Shown here: piece by piece, positions 49,635-58,523 of the stretch
Layout of the letters: each line of letters starts with the position of its first letter
How positions within the stretch are numbered: position 1 is the stretch's first letter
From: Panacagrimonas sp.
GTDB lineage: Bacteria > Pseudomonadota > Gammaproteobacteria > Nevskiales > Nevskiaceae
DNA length: 64,000 nucleotides
Direction of reading: 5' to 3'
NCBI RefSeq assembly: GCF_020697055.1
Contig: NZ_JAJFBP010000002.1
Coordinates: 153,903 to 217,902 of the forward strand
Translations under genes and position numbers: made by a program
Notes under the pieces: model-generated
What the model was told of the DNA's origin: nothing
What the model saw: the letters and a program-made list of their open reading frames with translations, nothing else
Databases searched by the model: none

Positions 49635-50669
49635 TCAGTCCGCGACCTTGACGAGTCGCGTGCCGCGGTTGCGTCCTTCGAACACGCCCTGGAAGGCGTC
49701 CGGCGCGTTCTCGAGGCCGACGACGATGTCTTCCATCGGCTTGATGCGGCCTTCGTCGATCCACGCCTTCATCTTCGTGTCGAATTCCTTCACGCGACCT
49801 TTCACGTGGTCCGACGTGATCAGGCCGCGGATCGACAGTCGACGGGCGATGATCTCCTGCATGAACTGCAACGTGTTCTGCATGCGACCGCGACCCGAGG
49901 CTTCGGCCGGATTGACGACCGTCATCTGCGCGACCGCGGCGATCCGGCCGCCCACGTTCATCAGCGGAATCACCGCGTCGGTGGCGCGTCCGCCGAGCGT
50001 GTCGACGTAGACGTCGATTCCGTTCGGGCAGGCGGCCTTGATCTGGGCCTCGAAATCCTTCGAGTCACGATTGACACAGGCGTCGAGGCCGACCTTCTCC
50101 ACCGCGAGCTGGCACTTCTCGGCCGACCCGGCGATGCCGACGACGCGCGCGCCGTAGATCTTGGCGATCTGTCCGGCGAGATGACCGAGGCTTCCGAGCG
50201 CGGTACCGACGACCACCGTCTCGCCCGCATTCGGACGCGCCAGCGTATCGAGCGCGATGTAGGCACCGAACCCTGCGAGTCCGTGCGCGCCCAGCGCATA
50301 GGAAATCTTCTTGGGTCCGAAATCGAGGTTGCGAAGCCGCTCACCTCGGCAGACGACGTAGTCCTGCCAGTTCCAGAAACCGCTGACGTGATCGCCGACC
50401 TTGAAACGGGGATGGCGCGATGCCTCGACCCGACCGATCGCGGATCCCACCATCGGATCCTTCAGCTTCACCGGATCTCGCTGCAGCGCGGTGATGCGCT
50501 GGACCTTGGCATACAACGTCCCTTCCATCGCGAGCCAGACCGTGCGCAGCAGCACCTCGCCTTCGGCAAGGTCTCCCGGCATCGGGCCTTCGTCCATGCG
50601 AAAGCAGCTTGCGGTGGGAACGATGTAACGCGGGCGCTCCGCCAGAACGACACGTCGATTGGTGCTCAC
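49635..50669 (-). CDS. NADP-dependent oxidoreductase, MDR superfamily (YncB/curcumin-reductase type)
   Basis: The 344-residue protein is a Zn-free MDR with cofactor motif GTALGSLGHLAGQIAKI (the leukotriene-B4-dehydrogenase type) and a PMVGSAIGRVEAS start of the substrate domain. Such enzymes reduce double bonds of alpha,beta-unsaturated ketones or aldehydes. It is the first gene of the minus-strand operon starting next to the operator at 50757-50785, and it is divergent from the XylA-like reductase. Confidence 0.85.
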   Translation of the reverse strand: MSTNRRVVLAERPRYIVPTASCFRMDEGPMPGDLAEGEVLLRTVWLAMEGTLYAKVQRITALQRDPVKLKDPMVGSAIGRVEASRHPRFKVGDHVSGFWNWQDYVVCRGERLRNLDFGPKKISYALGAHGLAGFGAYIALDTLARPNAGETVVVGTALGSLGHLAGQIAKIYGARVVGIAGSAEKCQLAVEKVGLDACVNRDSKDFEAQIKAACPNGIDVYVDTLGGRATDAVIPLMNVGGRIAAVAQMTVVNPAEASGRGRMQNTLQFMQEIIARRLSIRGLITSDHVKGRVKEFDTKMKAWIDEGRIKPMEDIVVGLENAPDAFQGVFEGRNRGTRLVKVAD

Positions 50670-50756
50670 CGTGCTCTCCTTGCCCGTTGCGCCCGGGACT
50701 TTTTTCGATCGGATCCGGCGCTCCGATGACCGTCGTGGAAGCTGCCGTAATGCCTA

Positions 50757-50785
50757 TTGCCCGAAATCGTATGGTATCCTACTAT
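50757..50785 (+). promoter_or_regulatory. promoter overlapping GGTAxCC palindrome (operator site 3)
   Basis: TTGCCC (50757-50762) and TACTAT (50780-50785) are 17 bases apart, a good sigma-70 promoter toward the XylA-like reductase. The spacer contains GTATGGTATCCTAC (50769-50782), which matches 10 of 14 positions of its reverse complement and resembles the motif at 61838-61855, whose minus-strand promoter also has TACTAT as the -10. Confidence 0.6.
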
Positions 50786-50850
50786 CTCGCGCAAGCGCCC
50801 CCCGGTCGATACCTGAAACCAGAGGCGTACACCACCCGGAGAGTACGCAA

Positions 50851-51921
50851 ATGGGATTCTTCAAGTCGTTGTTCGGCGCCAAAGAGGCGAAGTTCGTCGA
50901 GGTCGCGCCCTTCAATGCCCGCTACGAAGTTCCGAGCGGCGAAACGATGCTGGAGGCGGCGCTCAAGAACGGCGTTCCGTTCCCGCACAACTGCACGGTC
51001 GGCACCTGTGGCTCATGCAAGTGCAAGCTCAAGACGGGCCGCGTCAGCGCGCTGACCGACTTCGGCTACACGTTGTCGCAGCAGGAGATCGCGGCCGGCT
51101 TCATCCTCGCCTGCCAGGCGGTGCCCAAGGATCCGCTCACCCAGGTCGAGGTCGAAAGCGCGGCCACCGATGCACCCAGGCCGGAGTCGTACACCGGCAA
51201 GATCATCGCGACCGAGGATCTGACGCACGACATCAAGAAGATCACGCTCGAACTCGATCGCCCGATCCACTTCGTTGCGGGCCAGTACGCGAACATCAAA
51301 TACCCCAACATCCGCCGCGCGCGTAACTACTCGTTCGCGGATGCGCCCGATCGCGACGGGCGCACGCAGATCAGCTTCTTCATCCGCAAGGTCCCCAAGG
51401 GAGCCTTCACCGAAGACCTGTTCGCCGGTCGGCTCGCCGATGTGCCGTTCGACATCGAAGCCCCGCACGGTGCGTTTCATCTGCATCCCGGCTCGATGCC
51501 GATGATCTGCATCGCCGGCGGATCAGGCCTGGCTCCGCTGCTGAGCGTTCTCGAAAAAGCCCGCAAGGATCGCGTCAAACGTCCTTGCGCGTTCCTGTTT
51601 GGCGCCCGCACCGAAGCCGATCTCTACGGGTTGGAGCAGATCCGGCAGATCGAGCAGAACTGGGCGGACAAGTTCGTGTTCATGCCGGTGCTTTCGCACG
51701 AACCGGCGGACAGCGCGTGGAAGGGTGCGCGCGGACTGGTGACGCAGTTCATCACCGACGCCATGCCGGGAATCGACTGGAACGAGGCCGAAGGCTACAT
51801 GTGCGGGCCGCCGGGCATGATCGACGCCGGCATCGCCTCGATGACCGAGGTCGGTATGCAGCTAGAGAAGATTTTCTACGACAAGTTCACCGACGAGAGC
51901 CACATCGCCAAGATGCCCTGA
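50851..51921 (+). CDS. [2Fe-2S]/FAD reductase, XylA-like electron donor
   Basis: The 356-residue protein has an N-terminal ferredoxin domain with cluster ligands Cys48, Cys53, Cys56 and Cys88. FAD binding follows (RNYSFADAP, in place of RSYS) and then NAD binding (GGSGLAPLL, MCGPPGMID). Phrases such as FPHNCTVGTCGSCKCKL, FFGARTEADLYGL-like and PVLSHEPADSAWKGARG run closely parallel to xylene monooxygenase reductase XylA of the TOL plasmid. It carries electrons from NADH to a membrane di-iron hydroxylase, most likely one or both AlkB/XylM-like proteins here. GGAG precedes the ATG by nine bases. The 115-residue membrane protein follows 66 bases later. Confidence 0.92.
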   Translation: MGFFKSLFGAKEAKFVEVAPFNARYEVPSGETMLEAALKNGVPFPHNCTVGTCGSCKCKLKTGRVSALTDFGYTLSQQEIAAGFILACQAVPKDPLTQVEVESAATDAPRPESYTGKIIATEDLTHDIKKITLELDRPIHFVAGQYANIKYPNIRRARNYSFADAPDRDGRTQISFFIRKVPKGAFTEDLFAGRLADVPFDIEAPHGAFHLHPGSMPMICIAGGSGLAPLLSVLEKARKDRVKRPCAFLFGARTEADLYGLEQIRQIEQNWADKFVFMPVLSHEPADSAWKGARGLVTQFITDAMPGIDWNEAEGYMCGPPGMIDAGIASMTEVGMQLEKIFYDKFTDESHIAKMP

Positions 51922-51987
51922 CCTCGGGCCTCGGCGCCCGATCCTGCTGCGAGCGACGTCGACACGATAAAAAGAAAGGAGAATCGG

Positions 51988-52335
51988 ATGAGCCTGCTGC
52001 AGATCGCATTCTTTTTCTTTGCCGCCATCGCCGCCGGTGGCGTGCTGATGGCGTTGCTGATCGTGTTCAAGGTCAGGCTGCCCTCGTACTTCGGCCCCGC
52101 CCACGGCATCGGCGGACTCGCCGCATTGGCCTTGCTGTTCTTCGCCAACCTTGGGCTCGGCGACGCGACACCGGAGAGCGCGTGGTGGGCGTTGGGCGTG
52201 TTCACCGCCGGCTTGATCGGGGGATTGCTGTTCTTCCGCGTCCTGTTTAAGCAGTCGGCTCCGTTGTGGCTCATCGCCGGACATGGCTCGCTCGGGATCG
52301 TCGGCTTGTACCTGCTTTACGGCGCCGCGTTCTGA
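51988..52335 (+). CDS. small four-TM membrane protein with two His-Gly motifs
   Basis: The 115-residue protein is almost entirely four membrane helices (near residues 5-28, 38-55, 67-87 and 95-112). It carries AHG (GPAHGIGGL) and GHG (AGHGSLGIVG), one at the start of helix 2 and one at the start of helix 4, so the two His residues could face each other and bind a haem or metal. I do not know the family. AAAGGAG lies upstream of the ATG, and it is probably cotranscribed with the XylA-like reductase, which suggests an electron-transfer or anchoring role (inference). Confidence 0.6.
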   Translation: MSLLQIAFFFFAAIAAGGVLMALLIVFKVRLPSYFGPAHGIGGLAALALLFFANLGLGDATPESAWWALGVFTAGLIGGLLFFRVLFKQSAPLWLIAGHGSLGIVGLYLLYGAAF

Positions 52336-52401
52336 GCGCGCGGGCCGCGCCCGCCTGCTGATCCGTCCGGCCGCTGCATCGGAACGGCTTCCGAACGCGT
52401 A

Positions 52402-53460
52402 ATGCATCCGACGATGACCCATCTTTCACGACGTCTCTCCCCGCCGGGGCTGGCCCTGTGCGCCCTGGTTTGGCTGAACGCGGCCGGCGCAGCTCCGATC
52501 GAACGCGAACTCCACGTGGTTGCGACCGTGGAGGCCACCCAGGACTGGAAGAAGAACGACCCAAAATATCCGGGCGAACAATGGTCCAAGGGCACGACCA
52601 CGCAGCGTTACGAGATCACCACGCGGCTGCGTTCGGACGGCAACCTGGAGGTCCGAAACCTCCTCGACCCCAATCTCAGCGTGCGTCTCGAAGCCAAGAC
52701 GATCCATCTCGCGCGTCAGGCCAAGAAGGCGTTCGAGGCATCCGGCAAGCCGTTCGTGTTGCCCAAGACGCCCGAAGAGCGCGCCGCCTTCACGCGGCGG
52801 ATGAACGCCGACATCCTCACCTGCAACGGCGAGGCCGCCTGCTCGTACGAAAAGCAGATGCAGTACGCGGCGATCATGGCCGCGATCGACAATCCCGAAG
52901 CGCTCGAAGAAGAGGACGTACCGGGGCAGTACCTCTACTTCCTTCCGTACAAGGGTTGTCCGCAAAAGTCGCGCGTCACGATGACCATGGCGATCGACGG
53001 CGTGCGCTATAACAAGGACGCAGACAAGTTCGTGCCGTTCAAGGAGCGCCGATCGGCCGACACCGTGGACGCCAACCTCGGTCGCAGCCTCTGCTCGCAC
53101 CTGCTGGCCGTGCTGGACACGAAGGACATGGACAAGCCGATGTACCAGGAAACCATCCTGATCCCGCGACCGATCGGCGTGACCGAGTACACCGAGAACA
53201 ACCACACCAGTCGCGAGGAACAGCCACAGCCGATGCCGACCGACGCGCTCGATTGGATGACCGATGTCCTGCGCCACGCCAAGACCGAGGGCACGCTCAG
53301 CACCACGTTGCCGTTGGCGCTGCCGCTCAATGCGAACGCCACGTGGCTCGGACTGTGGACGGGCACCGCGAAGGTTACGATGCAGTGGTCGTTCCGCGAG
53401 GTTCCGCTCTCGGCGACACCCGCACCTGCAGCTGCACCCGGAAAGCCGGTCAAACCCTAG
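52402..53460 (+). CDS. exported protein of unknown function
   Basis: The 352-residue protein has an N-terminal signal peptide (HLSRRLSPPGLALCALVWLNAAGA, likely cut after AGAA) and no domain I recognise. The mature part has conserved-looking Trp/Asp-rich segments and several Cys (LTCNGEAACSYE, GCPQKSRV, LCSHLLAVLD), so disulfides and a periplasmic location are likely. The C-terminus is Ala/Pro-rich. It is followed 37 bases later by a lipoprotein gene and then by a sigma/anti-sigma pair, all on the plus strand. A second in-frame ATG occurs at 52414. Confidence 0.6.
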   Translation: MHPTMTHLSRRLSPPGLALCALVWLNAAGAAPIERELHVVATVEATQDWKKNDPKYPGEQWSKGTTTQRYEITTRLRSDGNLEVRNLLDPNLSVRLEAKTIHLARQAKKAFEASGKPFVLPKTPEERAAFTRRMNADILTCNGEAACSYEKQMQYAAIMAAIDNPEALEEEDVPGQYLYFLPYKGCPQKSRVTMTMAIDGVRYNKDADKFVPFKERRSADTVDANLGRSLCSHLLAVLDTKDMDKPMYQETILIPRPIGVTEYTENNHTSREEQPQPMPTDALDWMTDVLRHAKTEGTLSTTLPLALPLNANATWLGLWTGTAKVTMQWSFREVPLSATPAPAAAPGKPVKP

Positions 53461-53497
53461 CGCGGCCTGCCATTACACCGTTGGAGGAATCGATCCG

Positions 53498-54979
53498 ATG
53501 AACCGCACCTCCCTCCTCGTGCTGCTCCCCACCCTCATCGCGGGATGCGCCACCGGCTCCGGATCGGAACCCAAGCAGGATCCTTTCGTCGGCTGGTACG
53601 CGAATTATCGAACCTGCCGTGCCGAGTACGAGGCGATGGATGCGCGTGTGGCGGCCGCCGGCGTCGCCGATCCCCAGTATTTTCGCGTGCCGGGATATCC
53701 CTACATGCGCACCGACCGCGTGCTCGCGTCGTTCGCGCACGAAGTCCATACGATCGACGAGATCGGCGGGTGGGTGCGCAAGATGCGCGAGTTCGACCAG
53801 GAGGCGCGCGAGTTCGAGTACCGCAACCTGGGCATGAACACGCAGGAAGCCGCCGAAGCGCGCTCACGGTTCCTCAACTGCGGCCGTACGCTCGCGGGCA
53901 TCGAGCTCAACGACGCACCGCAGGTCTTCGCCGCATTGCAGAACACCGTCACGCCGCCCGACATCTACTCCACGGCGCAACGCGCGTTCGGCTTCTACGC
54001 GTTCAGCGCGCCGGGTATGCGCGCCCGGATGGAGGAACGTCGCAAGGCGCTCGAACAGGCCTACGACAAGCCCGTGACCCAGCTGCCGGCACGCGCGCCG
54101 CTGCGCCTGTGGAAGGTCAGCGAGGTCGAAGACATGAGCCTCGTGACGAACCCTTACAAGGGCATGCTGCCCGACGAGCTCGGCTTTCCGGGGCTGACCG
54201 ATTCGCAGTGGCGCGCACTGGCCGAGCATCACGCACCGCGACTCTGGATCGAAACCGCCTCGACCGATGATGAACCGGCGCAACCGGTGCACACACCGCG
54301 AGGCGTCACCGCGGACCCGGCGCGGCACTCGTCCAACTACCACATCACCTTCACGCGTTTCGGCGGCATTCCGCTGACGCAGATCAACTACCTGTTCTGG
54401 TTCAGAGGCAGCGACAAGGCGCCGCTCGACGGCTTCATCTGGCGCGTGACGCTGGATCCGCAGGCCAAGCCCCTCGTCTACGAAAGCCTGCACACCTCGG
54501 GCCGCGATCACCGCATCTTCCCGGTCCAAGCGCTGCAACGCCGTACGACCGACGACGGTGCCGCCGAACCGGTCGCCGTCGCGCCGCAGCTGGCGCCGGA
54601 CCATCATCCGACGCTGCGCGTTGCGGCGACCACGCACGAGATCCTGCGCGTGCTCGGCCCGGGCGACGAGCCGATCGACGCGCAGGGCGTAACCCAGACC
54701 TACGCACTGACGCGCTACGAGGACCTGATGGCCCTGCCGCGTCCCGAAGGCGGCACGCGCAGCCTGTTCGGCCCGGACGGCATCGTGCCGGGACCGCATG
54801 CCGAAGATCCCATCGGCGGACGCGCCAGCGGCATTCCCGAGCCCGGCGCCCTGCGGGCGCTGAGCCGGCTGCCGGTCGCGCACGTCGGTCGCCGGCATTT
54901 CGACGAAGCCTTCCTGCTCGAGTCGGTGTTCCTTCCTCCCGCCCCGCCGCCCGCCGCGACGGCGCGAGCGCCGAACTGA
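53498..54979 (+). CDS. lipoprotein of unknown function
   Basis: The 493-residue product begins with a signal peptide ending in the lipobox LIAGC, so it should be lipid-anchored. The body is hydrophilic with no family I can name; blocks YANYRTCRAEYEAMD, HHAPRLWIETAS and SGRDHRIFPVQALQRR stand out. It has an Ala/Pro-rich tail. The ATG at 53498 has a strong GGAGG. Its position between an exported protein and an ECF sigma/anti-sigma pair suggests one envelope-related operon. Confidence 0.6.
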   Translation: MNRTSLLVLLPTLIAGCATGSGSEPKQDPFVGWYANYRTCRAEYEAMDARVAAAGVADPQYFRVPGYPYMRTDRVLASFAHEVHTIDEIGGWVRKMREFDQEAREFEYRNLGMNTQEAAEARSRFLNCGRTLAGIELNDAPQVFAALQNTVTPPDIYSTAQRAFGFYAFSAPGMRARMEERRKALEQAYDKPVTQLPARAPLRLWKVSEVEDMSLVTNPYKGMLPDELGFPGLTDSQWRALAEHHAPRLWIETASTDDEPAQPVHTPRGVTADPARHSSNYHITFTRFGGIPLTQINYLFWFRGSDKAPLDGFIWRVTLDPQAKPLVYESLHTSGRDHRIFPVQALQRRTTDDGAAEPVAVAPQLAPDHHPTLRVAATTHEILRVLGPGDEPIDAQGVTQTYALTRYEDLMALPRPEGGTRSLFGPDGIVPGPHAEDPIGGRASGIPEPGALRALSRLPVAHVGRRHFDEAFLLESVFLPPAPPPAATARAPN

Positions 54980-55009
54980 CCCGCGCCGGCGCGCGCCGAT
55001 CGATCCCGC

Positions 55010-55591
55010 TTGATCGCGACCAGCGAGGAGGAGCAGCTTCGACTCGCGACCTTGCTCGAACGCATCGCGGCGGGCGAGCAGGCAGCGCTGGGCCAGCTGT
55101 ACGACCTCACCAGCCCGATCCTCTATGGGCTGTTGCTGCGAATGCTGCGTGAGCCCGAGCGGGCGCAGGAGGCGCTACAGGACTGCTACCTGCGGGTCTG
55201 GCATCGGGCCGAGACCTACTCGGTCGCAAAGGGCGAACCGATCGCGTGGCTGATCGGCGTTGCACGCTATCGCGCGCTGGATGTACTGCGCAGTCAACGC
55301 ATTGCCGACGTCTCGACGGTTCCGCTGGAGGCCGACGCCGCCCGTCCCGAAACTCCGGACACGGGATTCGACGCGGGTCCCGAGGACCGCGCCGTGGAGC
55401 GCGAAGGGCTCGAGCGCCTGATGCGCTGCATGCGCGGTTTGAGCGAAGTGCAACGGAAAAGCGTGTTGCTCGCGTACTACGAGGGGTATTCCCACACGGA
55501 ACTGGCCCAGGCCATGGGCGCGCCCCTCGGGACCGTCAAGGCCTGGATCCGACGCGGACTCGCGCGCCTGAGGGAATGCCTGGAAGCCTAG
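55010..55591 (+). CDS. ECF-type RNA polymerase sigma factor
   Basis: The 193-residue protein has region 2 (GQLYDLTSPILYGLLLRMLREPERAQEALQDCYLRVWHRAETY) and region 4 (GLSEVQRKSVLLAYYEGYSHTELAQAMGAPLGTVKAWIRRGLARLRECL) of ECF sigma factors, close to those controlled by RskA-type anti-sigma factors. No ATG or GTG lies between the upstream in-frame stop at 54977 and region 2, so TTG 55010 is the likely start. It is followed by its anti-sigma gene 19 bases later. Confidence 0.9.
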   Translation: MIATSEEEQLRLATLLERIAAGEQAALGQLYDLTSPILYGLLLRMLREPERAQEALQDCYLRVWHRAETYSVAKGEPIAWLIGVARYRALDVLRSQRIADVSTVPLEADAARPETPDTGFDAGPEDRAVEREGLERLMRCMRGLSEVQRKSVLLAYYEGYSHTELAQAMGAPLGTVKAWIRRGLARLRECLEA

Positions 55592-55610
55592 GTGCGGCGG
55601 AGGTGGCGGC

Positions 55611-56408
55611 ATGCGCTACGAAGACAATCGGGAATTGTTGCGGCAGCTCGCGGCCGAGTACGTGATCGGCACGCTGCGCGGCGCGGCGCGACGACGCTTC
55701 GAAGACGTGCTGGCGAAGTCAGAGGAAGCGCGCTTTCAACGCGATTTCTGGGAGCAGCGCCTCGCGGAGTTCGGGCAGATCGTGCGTCCGGTGTCGCCGC
55801 CGACCGCGGCACGAGCACAGCTCATGAACCGGGCCACGCTCGCGCCCGGCACGATTCCGCCACGCCGGCGTCGATCGCGTCGTCGACGACGGACGATGTG
55901 GGCCTACGCGGCGGGCTTCGCAACCGCGGCGGCGCTGGTTGCGTCTTTCCTTCTCGGCCAGCGCTTGACCGGGATGGATCGGGCTCAGCCTTCCCGCGAC
56001 ACGCCTGCCGTCGCCTCGGCGATGCCGGTCCATGCACCGACACCCGAAGACATGAACGTATGGCCGATCTACGCGGGCCAGGTACGCATGCCCGGGTCCA
56101 GCATGGGCTGGCTGCTGAGCATCACGCCGGACCATCGGCAGATCATCGCGACCGCGGCGGACGACTTCTTCCAGGCCGGCCGGGCCGAGCTGCACCTGTG
56201 GTGCCTGGTCGCTGGCGCGGCACCTGTGGCGCTCGGCGTGCTTCCGAGCGAGCGCGACGCCAATGTGGCATTCGACATTCCGGCTTCGGTGCGCGGCCGT
56301 GCCGAAGTGACGTTCGCGATCACGCTCGAGCCGCGCGGCCGGTCTCGCGACGACGGTCCGACGGCGCCCGTGCTCAACCAGTCGCCGACGCTGCTCGACT
56401 CGATCTGA
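55611..56408 (+). CDS. RskA-type anti-sigma factor
   Basis: The 265-residue protein begins with the anti-sigma signature LAAEYVIGTLRGAARRRFE (the ASD) and has a single membrane helix near residues 94-117 (AYAAGFATAAALVASFLLG) preceded by a run of nine Arg. The periplasmic C-terminal domain resembles the RskA domain (WLLSITPDHRQIIATAADDF). It holds the ECF sigma factor at the membrane until a signal triggers its release. GGAGG lies eight bases before the ATG. It ends 16 bases from the convergent isomerase-like gene. Confidence 0.9.
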   Translation: MRYEDNRELLRQLAAEYVIGTLRGAARRRFEDVLAKSEEARFQRDFWEQRLAEFGQIVRPVSPPTAARAQLMNRATLAPGTIPPRRRRSRRRRRTMWAYAAGFATAAALVASFLLGQRLTGMDRAQPSRDTPAVASAMPVHAPTPEDMNVWPIYAGQVRMPGSSMGWLLSITPDHRQIIATAADDFFQAGRAELHLWCLVAGAAPVALGVLPSERDANVAFDIPASVRGRAEVTFAITLEPRGRSRDDGPTAPVLNQSPTLLDSI

Positions 56409-56424
56409 GCGGGGCCTGCGAACT

Positions 56425-56907
56425 TCAGGTTCGAGCCGAGGCGAACGCCTGGCGCATCAGCAGGAAGATCGCGATCAGCGAGATCACCGCGAACACCAGT
56501 GCGGGCACCAGGCCGACGATCGACGCGAGATTGGATTCGCCGAAACGATTGTCGGCGATGCTCAGCGCGCGATTGGGCGCGAACAAGGCAGCCCAATAGA
56601 ACACCGTGTTCGCCCAGCCGGTTCCGACCAGCATCCAGTACAGACGCTTGGCGCCGGCTTCGGCAAAGCCGAGCGGCGCGATCAGCAGCGCGACGATGAA
56701 GATCAGGATGCCGTTCATCATGCCGCCGATATGCGCGCGGACCCACGCGTCGGCGCTGCCCGGAATGCCGAACTCGATGATGCTGCCGGGGATCAGCTCG
56801 ATGCCGCCGAGCAGCGAGATCAGCAGGCCGATACCGGCGCTCATGCCGACCAGCATCACGGCCGCGCCCTGGCCGACCATGCGCTTCTGCAATGGACTAA
56901 ACGTCAT
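56425..56907 (-). CDS. styrene oxide isomerase-like membrane protein (StyC family)
   Basis: The 160-residue protein matches the four-helix styrene oxide isomerase StyC over its whole length, as far as I recall that sequence. LGGIELIPGSIIEFGIPGSADAWVRAH parallels GGFEIVPGYIIEFHVPGSPEGWARAH, and FAPNRALSIADNRFG parallels FSPNRGLTFGPNQFG. The residues I recall as important in StyC, His58 (axial haem ligand), Asn64 and Tyr103, line up with His59, Asn65 and Tyr104. StyC isomerises an epoxide to an aldehyde (Meinwald rearrangement) without cofactor turnover. It is the last gene of an operon with an enoyl-CoA hydratase-family protein and a CoA ligase, so an epoxide-to-aldehyde-to-acyl-CoA route fits. 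Confidence 0.85.
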   Translation of the reverse strand: MTFSPLQKRMVGQGAAVMLVGMSAGIGLLISLLGGIELIPGSIIEFGIPGSADAWVRAHIGGMMNGILIFIVALLIAPLGFAEAGAKRLYWMLVGTGWANTVFYWAALFAPNRALSIADNRFGESNLASIVGLVPALVFAVISLIAIFLLMRQAFASART

Positions 56908-56936
56908 TCCCCGTTCTCCTCTTCTAGTGTGTTTGC

Positions 56937-58493
56937 TCAGCCCGACTTCGTGATCTGATCACGCACCGCGCGTTTGAGGATCTTGCCTGTCGCGGTCATC
57001 GGCAACGCATCCACGAAGCGCACTTCCTTGGGTACCTTGTATCCGGCGATCAGGCCGCGGCAGTGCGCGATGATCTCTTCCGGCGTCAGGCTCGTACCCG
57101 CGGCCGGAATGATCACGGCGGTCACGCGCTCGCCCCACTTGGGATCCGGCAGGCCGATGACGGCGCACTGACGCACGCCCGGATGCTTGGCCAATGCCTG
57201 CTCCACCTCGGCCGAGTACACGTTCTCGCCACCGGTGATGATCATGTCCTTCACGCGATCGACGATGTAGAGCAGCCCGTCCTTGTCGCGATAGCCCGCG
57301 TCGCCGGTGCGATACCAGCCGTCGCGCATCACCGCCGCGGTCGCGTCCGGCTGGTTCCAGTAGCCGCCGAACATGTTGGGCATGCGTGCCCAGAACTCGC
57401 CGTTGCTGCCATCCGGAACGATGTTCCCTTCCGGATCGCGGATGGTGATCTCGATCAGCGGCAGCGGCGTGCCGCAAGAGCGCAACCGTTCCTCGTCGTT
57501 GACGTCGTGCTGCTCCGGGCGCAGCAGCGTCATGGCCCCGGACGACTCGGTCGCCCCGTAGAACTGCATGAACTTGCATTTCATCTCGGTCAGCGCGCGC
57601 TTGAGCAGCGTCGAGCTGATCGCCGAGCCCGCGTACATGACCATGCGCAGCGAGGAGAAGTCTGCGGTCTTGGCATCGGGATGGTCGACCACCATCTGTA
57701 TCGCGGTGGGAACGAGCGCGCAGATCGTGGGACGGTCGCGCGCGATCAGCTTCAGCAGGTTTCCCGGCTCCAGCGCAGGAAGGATCGAGACCGTCGCGCC
57801 GTTGTACAGCGATTGCACCGACAGGCCGGTACCGACCAGGTGGAACACCGGCATCACGGTGAGCATCACGTCGCCGTCACGCCACTCGTAGGCCGGTTCG
57901 AGGTGCTCGCACAGGCGCATGCGATCCAGACCACCGTGCGTGAGCTGTACGCCCTTGGGCTTGCCCGTGGTCCCTGAGGTGTAGATCAGCAGTGCCGTGT
58001 CCTGCGGATGCACGCGCAACGCCGGATCGCGTCCATTGCCGCCGTCCATCCACTGCTCGATCTCGCCGGGCGCGGTGCTGGTGGAGTCGAACACGACCGT
58101 GCGGAACGGCTGCGTGCAGAGCTTTCGCACCGTAGCCAGCGTGTCGGCGAACTCGCGATCCACGAACACGAGCGGGCAGCCGGCGTCGTCGATCACCGGC
58201 GCGAGCTCGGCTGCGGCCAGGCGCCAATTCAGCGGCGTGATCGCGCAGCCCGCCTTGTTGACGCCGAACAGCAGCTCGAAGTAACGCGCGGAGTTCTTGC
58301 CAAAGAAGCCGATGTGCGAACGCGGCGCAATGCCGGATGCGACGACGGCCGAGGCGATGCGGTTGCTGGTCTCCTCCAGTCCACGCCAGGTGCGGCGGCC
58401 CAGTCCATCGATCAGGGCCGGCCGATCGGGCGTCACGCGTGCCCAGTGACGGGGAATGTCACCCAGATTGCGGATCTCGTAGTGCAGCCACAT
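56937..58493 (-). CDS. AMP-forming acyl-CoA synthetase (long/medium or aryl acid type)
   Basis: The 518-residue enzyme has YTSGTTGKPKGVQ, GWYRTGD, DRVKDMIITGGENVYS and the acylation-lysine block TATGKILKRAVRDQ. It makes acyl-CoA from a carboxylic acid and ATP. GGENVYS and ITGG are typical of medium-chain and cyclohexane/aryl acid ligases. The genes before it (enoyl-CoA hydratase-family, 30-base gap) and after it (isomerase, 29-base gap) are in one operon, so the acid is probably produced from the aldehyde made by the isomerase. Confidence 0.9.
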   Translation of the reverse strand: MWLHYEIRNLGDIPRHWARVTPDRPALIDGLGRRTWRGLEETSNRIASAVVASGIAPRSHIGFFGKNSARYFELLFGVNKAGCAITPLNWRLAAAELAPVIDDAGCPLVFVDREFADTLATVRKLCTQPFRTVVFDSTSTAPGEIEQWMDGGNGRDPALRVHPQDTALLIYTSGTTGKPKGVQLTHGGLDRMRLCEHLEPAYEWRDGDVMLTVMPVFHLVGTGLSVQSLYNGATVSILPALEPGNLLKLIARDRPTICALVPTAIQMVVDHPDAKTADFSSLRMVMYAGSAISSTLLKRALTEMKCKFMQFYGATESSGAMTLLRPEQHDVNDEERLRSCGTPLPLIEITIRDPEGNIVPDGSNGEFWARMPNMFGGYWNQPDATAAVMRDGWYRTGDAGYRDKDGLLYIVDRVKDMIITGGENVYSAEVEQALAKHPGVRQCAVIGLPDPKWGERVTAVIIPAAGTSLTPEEIIAHCRGLIAGYKVPKEVRFVDALPMTATGKILKRAVRDQITKSG

Positions 58494-58523
58494 GACGGTG
58501 TCTCCTCGTGCTTTAGCGCCGGC

